A stretch of 64,000 bases of DNA. It comes from Gonocerus acuteangulatus (taxonomy: Eukaryota; Arthropoda; Insecta; Hemiptera; Coreidae). Below the pieces are notes generated by a model that saw only the letters and a program-made list of their open reading frames with translations, was not told the DNA's origin and did no database searches. The translations under genes and the position numbers were made by a program. The stretch covers positions 15,056,038-15,120,037 of the forward strand of contig OX328123.1 of NCBI GenBank assembly GCA_946811695.1, written 5' to 3'. How positions within the stretch are numbered: the first letter of the stretch is position 1; every line of letters starts with the position of its first letter. Below are positions 1 through 12,799 of this stretch, piece by piece.

Positions 1-691
1 TAAAATTCAAGAAAATGTATCATGTAATTACTGTTTAGACTTGGCTACTGCCAGTTTTCTGTTCCTTATGGCTCGTAAATCTTGCTTTTCGATTAACGTT
101 TTTACGAAATATAAAAATATTAACTGTTTCTATTTCAAGATGTATAAATGACACTAATGATATTAGTGATAAGAATGGAAACGTGCAAAGATGACGCAGT
201 TTCTGCGAGTTGGACTTTTTTCTTCGTTTTAATTTATTTCTCGAATCATACATAATTCTAATAATAGCACCCACCTACCTAATAAGTAACAGAACACGTA
301 TTGTTGGCTTGTAAGTACATAGGTATGATTTGAGCTGATGAATGCAAATTCCATCTTGTTTGACCATGTTGGCTATTGTGCTTGGTTAGGTTTAGCTAAC
401 TAACCATGATTTGCAATATAGTGTTGCTGTTTCCCTGTTTGTTTACAGCTCTCTTGAATAACAAGGCCCCTCTCCTCCCTTGTTTACACAAGACTAATAT
501 CTTCCTCTTCCTCCCAGAATTCTTAGTCCCTTTTATACCATTGTCACAATATTGGGGGTGGATTAAAATTTTCGGTCTCTCTTTTTTTTACATATTATTT
601 TTGTATAGCAATACTCTATGTTAAAATTACTAGTAGCAATTCATTACAATGAATGTTATACGAGGGTCCTATTAACTATATCTTAGCTATA
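1..691. repeat. Macrosatellite spacer, copy S1 (5' part outside window)
   Basis: This is the first of three copies of a ~780 bp AT-rich spacer between 48 bp satellite arrays. Base 1 corresponds to base 6397 of the second copy, so about 89 bp of this copy lie outside the window. S1 and S2 look essentially identical. It contains a hairpin plus T-tract motif at 188-221 that also occurs in the dispersed F2 family. Short open frames at 35-274 and 406-624 recur in the other copies, but they resemble no protein I know and are not called as genes. Confidence 0.9.
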
Positions 692-3600
692 ATAAGATGC
701 ATAAAGCAGGTGTAGCATGGCTCGCCGGGTAACAGCTAGTATAGATGCATAAAGCAGGTGTAGCATGGCTCGCCGGGTAACAGCTAGTATAGATGCATAA
801 AGCAGGTGTAGCATGGCTCACCGGGTAACAGCTAGTATAGATGCATAAAGCAGGTGTAGCATGGCTCGCCGGGTAACAGCTAGTATAGATGCATAAAGCA
901 GGTGTAGCAAGGCTCGCCGGGTAACAGCTAGTATAGATGCATAAAGCAGGTGTAGCATGGCTCGCCGGGTAACATCTAGTATAGATGCATAAAGCAGGTA
1001 TAGCATGGCTCGCCGGGTAACATCTAGTATAGATGCATAAAGCAGGTGTAGCAAGGCTCGCCGGGTAACAGCTAGTATAGATGCATAAGGCAGGTGTAGC
1101 AAGGCTCGCCGGGTAACAGCTAGTATAGATGCATAAAGTAGGTGTAGCATGGCTCGCCGGGTAACAGCTAGTATAGATGCATAAAGCAGGTGTAGCATGG
1201 CTCGCCGGGTAACATCTAGTATAGATGCATAAAGCAGGTGTAGCAAGGCTCGCCGGGTCACAGCTAGTATAGATGCATAAAGCAGGTGTAGCTTGGCTCG
1301 CCGGGTAACAGCTAGTATAGATGCATAAAGCAGGTGTAGCAAGGCTCGCCGGGTAACAGCTAGTATAGATGCATAAGGCAGGTGTAGCAAGGCTCGCCGG
1401 GTAACAGCTAGTATAGATGCATAAAGCAGGTGTAGCATGGCTCGCCGGGTAACATCTAGTATAGATGCATAAAGCAGGTGTAGCAAGGCTCGCCGGGTAA
1501 CAGCTAGTATAGATGCATAAGGCAGGTGTAGCAAGGCTCGCCGGGTAACAGCTAGTATAGATGCATAAAGTAGGTGTAGCATGGCTCGCCGGGTAACAGC
1601 TAGTATAGATGCATAAAGCAGGTGTAGCATGGCTCGCCGGGTAACATCTAGTATAGATGCATAAAGCAGGTGTAGCAAGGCTCGCCGGGTAACAGCTAGT
1701 ATAGATGCATAAGGCAGGTGTAGCAAGGCTGGCCGGGTAACAGCTAGTATAGATGCATAAAGTAGGTGTAGCATGGCTCGCCGGGTAACAGCTAGTATAG
1801 ATGCATAAAGCAGGTGTAGCAAGGCTCGCCGGGTAACAGCTAGTATAGATGCATAAAGCAGGTGTAGCATGGCTCGCCGGGTAACAGCTAGTATAGATGC
1901 ATAAAGCAGGTGTAGCATGGCTCGCCGGGTAACATCTAGTGTAGATGCATAAAGCAGGTGTAGCAAGGCTCGCCGGGTAACAGCTAGTATAGATGCATAA
2001 AGCAGGTGTAGCATGGCTCGCCGGGTAACAGCTAGTATAGATGCATAAAGCAGGTGTAGCATGGCTCGCCGGGTAACATCTAGTATAGATGCATAAAGCA
2101 GGTGTAGCATGGCTCGCCGGGTAACATCTAGTATAGATGCATAAAGCAGGTGTAGCAAGGCTCGCCGGGTAACAGCTAGTATAGATGCATAAAGCAGGTG
2201 TAGCATGGCTCGCCGGGTAACAGCTAGTATAGATGCGTAAAGCAGGTGTAGCATGGCTCGCCGGGTAACATCTAGTATAGATGCATAAAGGAGGTGTAGC
2301 ATGGCTCGCCGGGTAACAGCTAGTATAGATGCATAAAGCAGGTGTAGCATGGCTCGCCGGGTAACAGCTAGTGTAGATGCATAAAGCAGGTGTAGCATGG
2401 CTCGCCGGGTAACAGCTAGTATAGATGCATAAAGCAGGTGTAGCTTGGCTCGCCGGGTAACAGCTAGTATAGATGCATAAAGCAGGTGTAGCAAGGCTCG
2501 CCGGGTAACAGCTAGTATAGATGCATAAGGCAGGTGTAGCAAGGCTCGCCGGGTAACAGCTAGTATAGATGCATAAGGCAGGTGTAGCAAGGCTCGCCGG
2601 GTAACAGCTAGTATAGATGCATAAAGGAGGTGTAGCATGGCTCGCCGGGTAACAGCTAGTATAGATGCATAAAGCAGGTGTAGCATGGCTCGCCGGGTAA
2701 CATCTAGTATAGATGCATAAAGCAGGTGTAGCAAGGCTCGCCGGGTAACAGCTAGTATAGATGCATAAAGCAGGTGTAGCATGGCTCGCCGGGTAACAGC
2801 TAGTATAGATGCATAAAGCAGGTGTAGCATGGCTCGCCGGGTAACATCTAGTGTAGATGCATAAAGCAGGTGTAGCAAGGCTCGCCGGGTAACAGCTAGT
2901 ATAGATGCATAAAGCAGGTGTAGCATGGCTCGCCGGGTAACAGCTAGTATAGATGCATAAAGCAGGTGTAGCATGGCTCGCCGGGTAACATCTAGTATAG
3001 ATGCATAAAGCAGGTGTAGCATGGCTCGCCGGGTAACATCTAGTATAGATGCATAAAGCAGGTGTAGCATGGCTCGCCGGGTAACATCTAGTATAGATGC
3101 ATAAAGCAGGTGTAGCATGGCTCGCCGGGTAACAGCTAGTATAGATGCATAAAGCAGGTGTAGCAAGGCTCGCCGGGTAACAGCTAGTATAGGTGCATAA
3201 AGCAGGTGTAGCATGGCTCGCCGGGTAACAGCTAGTATAGATGCATAAAGCAGGTGTAGCATGGCTCGCCGGGTAACAGCTAGTATAGATGCATAAAGCA
3301 GGTGTAGCATGGCTCGCCGGGTAACATCTAGTATAGATGCATAAAGCAGGTGTAGCAAGGCTCGCCGGGTAACAGCTAGTATAGATGCATAAGGCAGGTG
3401 TAGCAAGGCTGGCCGGGTAACAGCTAGTATAGATGCATAAAGTAGGTGTAGCATGGCTCGCCGGGTAACAGCTAGTATAGATGCATAAAGCAGGTGTAGC
3501 AAGGCTCGCCGGGTAACAGCTAGTATAGATGCATAAAGCAGGTGTAGCATGGCTCGCCGGGTAACAGCTAGTATAGATGCATAAAGCAGGTGTAGCATGG

Positions 3601-6307
3601 CTCGCCGGGTAACATCTAGTGTAGATGCATAAAGCAGGTGTAGCAAGGCTCGCCGGGTAACAGCTAGTATAGATGCATAAAGCAGGTGTAGCATGGCTCG
3701 CCGGGTAACAGCTAGTATAGATGCATAAAGCAGGTGTAGCATGGCTCGCCGGGTAACATCTAGTATAGATGCATAAAGCAGGTGTAGCATGGCTCGCCGG
3801 GTAACATCTAGTATAGATGCATAAAGCAGGTGTAGCATGGCTCGCCGGGTAACATCTAGTATAGATGCATAAAGCAGGTGTAGCATGGCTCGCCGGGTAA
3901 CAGCTAGTATAGATGCATAAAGCAGGTGTAGCAAGGCTCGCCGGGTAACAGCTAGTATAGGTGCATAAAGCAGGTGTAGCATGGCTCGCCGGGTAACAGC
4001 TAGTATAGATGCATAAAGCAGGTGTAGCATGGCTCGCCGGGTAACAGCTAGTATAGATGCATAAAGCAGGTGTAGCATGGCTTGCCGGGTACCAGCTTGT
4101 ATAGATGCATAAAGTAGGTGTAGCATGGCTCGCCGGGTGACAGCTAGTATAGATGCATAAAGCAGGTGTAGCAAGGCTCGCCGGGTAACAGCTAGTATAG
4201 ATGCATAAAGCAGGTGTAGCAATTCTCGCCGGGTAACAGCTAGTATAGATGCATAAAGCAGGTGTAGCATGGCTCGCCGGGTAACAGCTAGTATAGATGC
4301 ATAAAGGAGGTGTAGCATGGCTCGCCGGGTAACAGCTAGTATAGATGCATAAAGCAGGTGTAGCTTGGCTCGCCGGGTAACAGCTAGTATAGATGCATAA
4401 AGCAGGTGTAGCATGGCTCGCTGGGTAACAGCTAGTATAGATGCATAAAGCAGGTGTAGCATGGCTCGCCGGGTAACAGCTAGTATAGATGCATAAAGGA
4501 GGTGTAGCATGGCTCGCCGGGTAACAGCTAGTATAGATGCATAAAGGAGGTGTAGCATGGCTCGCCGGGTAACAGCTAGTATAGATGCATAAAGCAGGTG
4601 TAGCTTGGCTCGCCGGGTAACAGCTAGTATAGATGCATAAAGCAGGTGTAGCATGGCTCGCTGGGTAACAGCTAGTATAGATGCATAAAGGAGGTGTAGC
4701 ATGGCTCGCCGGGTAACAGCTAGTATAGATGTATAAAGCAGGTGTAGCATGGCTCGCCGGGTAACAGCTAGTATAGATGCATAAAGCAGGTGTAGCTTGG
4801 CTCGCCGGGTAACAGCTAGTATAGATGCATAAAGTAGGTGTAGCATGGCTCGCCGGGTAACATCTAGTATAGATGCATAAGGCAGGTGTAGCTTGGCTCG
4901 CCGGGTAACAGCTAGTATAGATGCATAAAGCAGGTGTAGCATGGCTCGCCGGGTAACAGCTAGTATAGATGCATAAAGCAGGTGTAGCATGGCTCGCCGG
5001 GTAACATCTAGTATAGATGCATAAAGCAGGTGTAGCATGGCTCGCCGGGTAACAGCTAGTATAGATGCATAAAGCAGGTGTAGCATGGCTCGCCGGGTAA
5101 CATCTAGTGTAGATGCATAAAGCAGGTGTAGCATGGCTCGCCGGGTAACATCTAGTATAGATGCATAAAGCAGGTGTAGCATGGCTCGCCGGGTAACATC
5201 TAGTATAGATGCATAAAGCAGGTGTAGCATGGCTCGCCGGGTAACAGCTAGTATAGATGCATAAAGCAGGTGTAGCAAGGCTCGCCGGGTAACAGCTAGT
5301 ATAGGTGCATAAAGCAGGTGTAGCATGGCTCGCCGGGTAACAGCTAGTATAGATGCATAAAGCAGGTGTAGCATGGCTCGCCGGGTAACAGCTAGTATAG
5401 ATGCATAAAGCAGGTGTAGCATGGCTTGCCGGGTACCAGCTAGTATAGATGCATAAAGTAGGTGTAGCATGGCTCGCCGGGTAACAGCTAGTATAGATGC
5501 ATAAAGCAGGTGTAGCAAGGCTCGCCGGGTAACAGCTAGTATAGATGCATAAAGCAGGTGTAGCAAGGCTCGCCGGGTAACAGCTAGTATAGATGCATAA
5601 AGCAGGTGTAGCATGGCTCGCAGGGTAACAGCTAGTATAGATGCATAAAGCAGGTGTAGCATGGCTCGCCGGGTAACAGCTAGTATAGATGCATAAAGCA
5701 GGTGTAGCATGGCTCGCCGGGTAACATCTAGTATAGATGCATAAAGGAGGTGTAGCATGGCTCGCCGGGTAACAGCTAGTATAGATGCATAAAGCAGGTG
5801 TAGCTTGGCTCGCCGGGTAACAGCTAGTATAGATGCATAAAGCAGGTGTAGCATGGCTCGCTGGGTAACAGCTAGTATAGATGCATAAAGCAGGTGTAGC
5901 ATGGCTCGCCGGGTAACAGCTAGTATAGATGCATAAAGGAGGTGTAGCATGGCTCGCCGGGTAACAGCTAGTATAGATGCATAAAGGAGGTGTAGCATGG
6001 CTCGCCGGGTAACAGCTAGTATAGATGCATAAAGCAGGTGTAGCTTGGCTCGCCGGGTAACAGCTAGTATAGATGCATAAAGCAGGTGTAGCATGGCTCG
6101 CTGGGTAACAGCTAGTATAGATGCATAAAGGAGGTGTAGCATGGCTCGCCGGGTAACAGCTAGTATAGATGTATAAAGCAGGTGTAGCATGGCTCGCCGG
6201 GTAACAGCTAGTATAGATGCATAAAGCAGGTGTAGCTTGGCTCGCCGGGTAACAGCTAGTATAGATGCATAAAGCAGGTGTAGCATGGCTCGCTGGGTAA
6301 CAGCTAG
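692..6307. repeat. 48 bp satellite array 1 (117 units), derived from Helitron 3' ends
   Basis: There are exactly 117 head-to-tail 48 bp units (5,616 bp) with no net insertion or deletion. In + orientation each unit runs from TATAGATGC to AACAGCTAG, so every unit ends in CTAG followed by T. The unit matches the last 48 bp of the Helitron at 19568-20516 at 43 of 48 positions, including GTAGCATGGC and GCCGGGTAACAGCTAG. Recurrent point variants mark higher-order blocks. Because 48 is divisible by 3, two minus-strand frames stay open through the array (687-6335 and 818-6286). They read as pure 16-residue repeats and are not treated as genes. Confidence 0.95.
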
Positions 6308-7087
6308 TCAGTAAATAAATGGAATCTTCCACCAATAGTTTTCTAACCCCATTAGTAAATTAGAAGCAGTTTTTTATTATTTAATATGTGTAATGATAAA
6401 ATTCAAGAAAATGTATCATGTAATTACTGTTTAGACTTGGCTACTGCCAGTTTTCTGTTCCTTATGGCTCGTAAATCTTGCTTTTCGATTAACGTTTTTA
6501 CGAAATATAAAAATATTAACTGTTTCTATTTCAAGATGTATAAATGACACTAATGATATTAGTGATAAGAATGGAAACGTGCAAAGATGACGCAGTTTCT
6601 GCGAGTTGGACTTTTTTCTTCGTTTTAATTTATTTCTCGAATCATACATAATTCTAATAATAGCACCCACCTACCTAATAAGTAACAGAACACGTATTGT
6701 TGGCTTGTAAGTACATAGGTATGATTTGAGCTGATGAATGCAAATTCCATCTTGTTTGACCATGTTGGCTATTGTGCTTGGTTAGGTTTAGCTAACTAAC
6801 CATGATTTGCAATATAGTGTTGCTGTTTCCCTGTTTGTTTACAGCTCTCTTGAATAACAAGGCCCCTCTCCTCCCTTGTTTACACAAGACTAATATCTTC
6901 CTCTTCCTCCCAGAATTCTTAGTCCCTTTTATACCATTGTCACAATATTGGGGGTGGATTAAAATTTTCGGTCTCTCTTTTTTTTACATATTATTTTTGT
7001 ATAGCAATACTCTATGTTAAAATTACTAGTAGCAATTCATTACAATGAATGTTATACGAGGGTCCTATTAACTATATCTTAGCTATA
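6308..7087. repeat. Macrosatellite spacer, copy S2
   Basis: This is the complete 780 bp spacer. It begins TCAGTAAATAAATGG directly after the CTAG of array 1 and ends at CTATAATA, where array 2 begins. The hairpin plus T-tract motif is at 6584-6617. A start in TC right after CTAG is what a head-to-tail Helitron junction would look like, but the spacer has no other Helitron hallmark, so this is only suggestive. Confidence 0.9.
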
Positions 7088-10000
7088 ATAAGATGCATAA
7101 AGCAGGTGTAGCATGGCTCGCCGGGTAACAGCTAGTATAGATGCATAAAGCAGGTGTAGCATGGCTCGCCGGGTAACAGCTAGTATAGATGCATAAAGCA
7201 GGTGTAGCATGGCTCACCGGGTAACAGCTAGTATAGATGCATAAAGCAGGTGTAGCATGGCTCGCCGGGTAACAGCTAGTATAGATGCATAAAGCAGGTG
7301 TAGCAAGGCTCGCCGGGTAACAGCTAGTATAGATGCATAAAGCAGGTGTAGCATGGCTCGCCGGGTAACATCTAGTATAGATGCATAAAGCAGGTATAGC
7401 ATGGCTCGCCGGGTAACATCTAGTATAGATGCATAAAGCAGGTGTAGCAAGGCTCGCCGGGTAACAGCTAGTATAGATGCATAAGGCAGGTGTAGCAAGG
7501 CTCGCCGGGTAACAGCTAGTATAGATGCATAAAGTAGGTGTAGCATGGCTCGCCGGGTAACAGCTAGTATAGATGCATAAAGCAGGTGTAGCATGGCTCG
7601 CCGGGTAACATCTAGTATAGATGCATAAAGCAGGTGTACCAAGGCTCGCCGGGTCACAGCTAGTATAGATGCATAAAGCAGGTGTAGCTTGGCTCGCCGG
7701 GTAACAGCTAGTATAGATGCATAAAGCAGGTGTAGCAAGGCTCGCCGGGTAACAGCTAGTATAGATGCATAAGGCAGGTGTAGCAAGGCTCGCCGGGTAA
7801 CAGCTAGTATAGATGCATAAAGCAGGTGTAGCATGGCTCGCCGGGTAACATCTAGTATAGATGCATAAAGCAGGTGTAGCAAGGCTCGCCGGGTAACAGC
7901 TAGTATAGATGCATAAGGCAGGTGTAGCAAGGCTCGCCGGGTAACAGCTAGTATAGATGCATAAAGTAGGTGTAGCATGGCTCGCCGGGTAACAGCTAGT
8001 ATAGATGCATAAAGCAGGTGTAGCATGGCTCGCCGGGTAACATCTAGTATAGATGCATAATGCAGGTGTAGCAAGGCTCGCCGGGTAACAGCTAGTATAG
8101 ATGCATAAGGCAGGTGTAGCAAGGCTGGCCGGGTAACAGCTAGTATAGATGCATAAAGTAGGTGTAGCATGGCTCGCCGGGTAACAGCTAGTATAGATGC
8201 ATAAAGCAGGTGTAGCAAGGCTCGCCGGGTAACAGCTAGTATAGATGCATAAAGCAGGTGTAGCATGGCTCGCCGGGTAACAGCTAGTATAGATGCATAA
8301 AGCAGGTGTAGCATGGCTCGCCGGGTAACATCTAGTGTAGATGCATAAAGCAGGTGTAGCAAGGCTCGCCGGGTAACAGCTAGTATAGATGCATAAAGCA
8401 GGTGTAGCATGGCTCGCCGGGTAACAGCTAGTATAGATGCATAAAGCAGGTGTAGCATGGCTCGCCGGGTAACATCTAGTATAGATGCATAAAGCAGGTG
8501 TAGCATGGCTCGCCGGGTAACATCTAGTATAGATGCATAAAGCAGGTGTAGCAAGGCTCGCCGGGTAACAGCTAGTATAGATGCATAAAGCAGGTGTAGC
8601 ATGGCTCGCCGGGTAACAGCTAGTATAGATGCATAAAGCAGGTGTAGCATGGCTCGCCGGGTAACATCTAGTATAGATGCATAAAGGAGGTGTAGCATGG
8701 CTCGCCGGGTAACAGCTAGTATAGATGCATAAAGCAGGTGTAGCATGGCTCGCCGGGTAACAGCTAGTGTAGATGCATAAAGCAGGTGTAGCATGGCTCG
8801 CCGGGTAACAGCTAGTATAGATGCATAAAGCAGGTGTAGCTTGGCTCGCCGGGTAACAGCTAGTATAGATGCATAAAGCAGGTGTAGCAAGGCTCGCCGG
8901 GTAACAGCTAGTATAGATGCATAAGGCAGGTGTAGCAAGGCTCGCCGGGTAACAGCTAGTATAGATGCATAAGGCAGGTGTAGCAAGGCTCGCCGGGTAA
9001 CAGCTAGTATAGATGCATAAAGTAGGTGTAGCATGGCTCGCCGGGTAACAGCTAGTATAGATGCATAAAGCAGGTGTAGCATGGCTCGCCGGGTAACATC
9101 TAGTATAGATGCATAAAGCAGGTGTAGCAAGGCTCGCCGGGTAACAGCTAGTATAGATGCATAAAGCAGGTGTAGCTTGGCTCGCCGGGTAACAGCTAGT
9201 ATAGATGCATAAAGCAGGTGTAGCAAGGCTCGCCGGGTAACAGCTAGTATAGATGCATAAGGCAGGTGTAGCAAGGCTCGCCGGGTAACATCTAGTATAG
9301 ATGCATAAAGCAGGTGTAGCATGGCTCGCCGGGTAACATCTAGTATAGATGCATAAAGCAGGTGTAGCAAGGCTCGCCGGGTAACAGCTAGTATAGATGC
9401 ATAAGGCAGGTGTAGCAAGGCTCGCCGGGTAACAGCTAGTATAGATGCATAAAGTAGGTGTAGCATGGCTCGCCGGGTAACAGCTAGTATAGATGCATAA
9501 AGCAGGTGTAGCATGGCTCGCCGGGTAACATCTAGTATAGATGCATAAAGCAGGTGTAGCAAGGCTCGCCGGGTAACAGCTAGTATAGATGCATAAGGCA
9601 GGTGTAGCAAGGCTGGCCGGGTAACAGCTAGTATAGATGCATAAAGTAGGTGTAGCATGGCTCGCCGGGTAACAGCTAGTATAGATGCATAAAGCAGGTG
9701 TAGCAAGGCTCGCCGGGTAACAGCTAGTATAGATGCATAAAGCAGGTGTAGCATGGCTCGCCGGGTAACAGCTAGTATAGATGCATAAAGCAGGTGTAGC
9801 ATGGCTCGCCGGGTAACATCTAGTGTAGATGCATAAAGCAGGTGTAGCAAGGCTCGCCGGGTAACAGCTAGTATAGATGCATAAAGCAGGTGTAGCATGG
9901 CTCGCCGGGTAACAGCTAGTATAGATGCATAAAGCAGGTGTAGCATGGCTCGCCGGGTAACATCTAGTATAGATGCATAAAGCAGGTGTAGCATGGCTCG

Positions 10001-12799
10001 CCGGGTAACATCTAGTATAGATGCATAAAGCAGGTGTAGCATGGCTCGCCGGGTAACATCTAGTATAGATGCATAAAGCAGGTGTAGCATGGCTCGCCGG
10101 GTAACAGCTAGTATAGATGCATAAAGCAGGTGTAGCAAGGCTCGCCGGGTAACAGCTAGTATAGGTGCATAAAGCAGGTGTAGCATGGCTCGCCGGGTAA
10201 CAGCTAGTATAGATGCATAAAGCAGGTGTAGCATGGCTCGCCGGGTAACAGCTAGTATAGATGCATAAAGCAGGTGTAGCATGGCTTGCCGGGTACCAGC
10301 TAGTATAGATGCATAAAGTAGGTGTAGCATGGCTCGCCGGGTGACAGCTAGTATAGATGCATAAAGCAGGTGTAGCAAGGCTCGCCGGGTAACAGCTAGT
10401 ATAGATGCATAATGCAGGTGTAGCAATTCTCGCCGGGTAACAGCTAGTATAGATGCATAAAGCAGGTGTAGCATGGCTCGCCGGGTAACAGCTAGTATAG
10501 ATGCATAAAGCAGGTGTAGCATGGCTCGCCGGGTAACAGCTAGTATAGATGCATAAAGCAGGTGTAGCATGGCTCGCCGGGTAACATCTAGTATAGATGC
10601 ATAAAGGAGGTGTAGCATGGCTCGCCGGGTAACAGCTAGTATAGATGCATAAAGCAGGTTTAGCTTGGCTCGCCGGGTAACAGCTAGTATAGATGCATAA
10701 AGCAGGTGTAGCATGGCTCGCTGGGTAACAGCTAGTATAGATGCATAAAGCAGGTGTAGCATGGCTCGCCGGGTAACAGCTAGTATAGATGCATAAAGGA
10801 GGTGTAGCATGGCTCGCCGGGTAACAGCTAGTATAGATGCATAAAGGAGGTGTAGCATGGCTCGCCGGGTAACAGCTAGTATAGATGCATAAAGCAGGTG
10901 TAGCTTGGCTCGCCGGGTAACAGCTAGTATAGATGCATAAAGCAGGTGTAGCATGGCTCGCTGGGTAACAGCTAGTATAGATGCATAAAGGAGGTGTAGC
11001 ATGGCTCGCCGGGTAACAGCTAGTATAGATGTATAAAGCAGGTGTAGCATGGCTCGCCGGGTAACAGCTAGTATAGATGCATAAAGCAGGTGTAGCTTGG
11101 CTCGCCGGGTAACAGCTAGTATAGATGCATAAAGTAGGTGTAGCATGGCTCGCCGGGTAACATCTAGTATAGATGCATAAGGCAGGTGTAGCTTGGCTCG
11201 CCGGGTAACAGCTAGTATAGATGCATAAAGCAGGTGTAGCATGGCTCGCCGGGTAACAGCTAGTATAGATGCATAAAGCAGGTGTAGCATGGCTCGCCGG
11301 GTAACATCTAGTATAGATGCATAAAGCAGGTGTAGCATGGCTCGCCGGGTAACAGCTAGTATAGATGCATAAAGCAGGTGTAGCATGGCTCGCCGGGTAA
11401 CATCTAGTGTAGATGCATAAAGCAGGTGTAGCATGGCTCGCCGGGTAACATCTAGTATAGATGCATAATGCAGGTGTAGCATGGCTCGCCGGGTAACATC
11501 TAGTATAGATGCATAAAGCAGGTGTAGCATGGCTCGCCGGGTAACAGCTAGTATAGATGCATAAAGCAGGTGTAGCAAGGCTCGCCGGGTAACAGCTAGT
11601 ATAGGTGCATAAAGCAGGTGTAGCATGGCTCGCCGGGTAACAGCTAGTATAGATGCATAAAGGAGGTGTAGCATGGCTCGCCGGGTAACAGCTAGTATAG
11701 ATGCATAAAGCAGGTGTAGCATGGCTTGCCGGGTACCAGCTAGTATAGATGCATAAAGTAGGTGTAGCATGGCTCGCCGGGTAACAGCTAGTATAGATGC
11801 ATAAAGCAGGTGTAGCAAGGCTCGCCGGGTAACAGCTAGTATAGATGCATAAAGCAGGTGTAGCAAGGCTCGCCGGGTAACAGCTAGTATAGATGCATAA
11901 AGCAGGTGTAGCATGGCTCGCCGGGTAACAGCTAGTATAGATGCATAAAGCAGGTGTAGCATGGCTCGCCGGGTAACAGCTAGTATAGATGCATAAAGAA
12001 GGTGTAGCATGGCTCGCCGGGTAACATCTAGTATAGATGCATAAAGGAGGTGTAGCATGGCTCGCCGGGTAACAGCTAGTATAGATGCATAAAGCAGGTG
12101 TAGCTTGGCTCGCCGGGTAACAGCTAGTATAGATGCATAAAGCAGGTGTAGCATGGCTCGCTGGGTAACAGCTAGTATAGATGCATAAAGCAGGTGTAGC
12201 ATGGCTCGCCGGGTAACAGCTAGTATAGATGCATAAAGGAGGTGTAGCATGGCTCGCCGGGTAACAGCTAGTATAGATGCATAAAGGAGGTGTAGCATGG
12301 CTCGCCGGGTAACAGCTAGTATAGATGCATAAATCAGGTGTAGCTTGGCTCGCCGGGTAACAGCTAGTATAGATCCATAAAGCAGGTGTAGCATGGCTCG
12401 CCGGGTAACAGCTAGTATAGATGCATAAAGCAGGTGTAGCATGGCTCGCCGGGTAACAGCTAGTATAGATGTATAAAGCAGGTGTAGCATGGCTCGCCGG
12501 GTAACAGCTAGTATAGATGCATAAAGGAGGTGTAGCATGGCTCGCCGGGTAACAGCTAGTATAGATGCATAAAGCAGGTGTAGCATGGCTCGCCGGGTAA
12601 CAGCTAGTATAGATGCATAAAGGAGGTGTAGCATGGCTCGCCGGGTAACAGCTAGTATAGATGTATAAAGCAGGTGTAGCATGGCTCGCCGGGTAACAGC
12701 TAGTATAGATGCATAAAGCAGGTGTAGCTTGGCTCGCCGGGTAACAGCTAGTATAGATGCATAAAGCAGGTGTAGCATGGCTCGCTGGGTAACAGCTAG
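7088..12799. repeat. 48 bp satellite array 2 (119 units), Helitron 3'-end derived
   Basis: This array has the same unit and orientation as array 1 and is 5,712 bp, exactly 119 units. Most diagnostic variants of array 1 recur in the same order, so the two arrays descend from a ~6.4 kb tandem duplication. The repeat-to-repeat distance is 6,396 bp for the first spacer pair and 6,492 bp for the second. The 96 bp difference equals two units. The open minus-strand frames (7083-12827, 7214-12778) are repeat artefacts. Confidence 0.95.

Noticed and set aside
35..274. Small conserved protein repeated in three spacers (also 406-624)
   Set aside because: Conservation is explained by segmental duplication; no domain and no independent support.
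687..6335. 1,882-residue minus-strand open frame (and the 1,914-residue one at 7083-12827)
   Set aside because: Pure translation of the 48 bp satellite; a second frame is equally open and no start context or domain supports a protein.
692..12799. CRISPR-like regular array
   Set aside because: No unique spacers: the whole 48 bp unit repeats; the setting is eukaryotic and the unit is a Helitron end.
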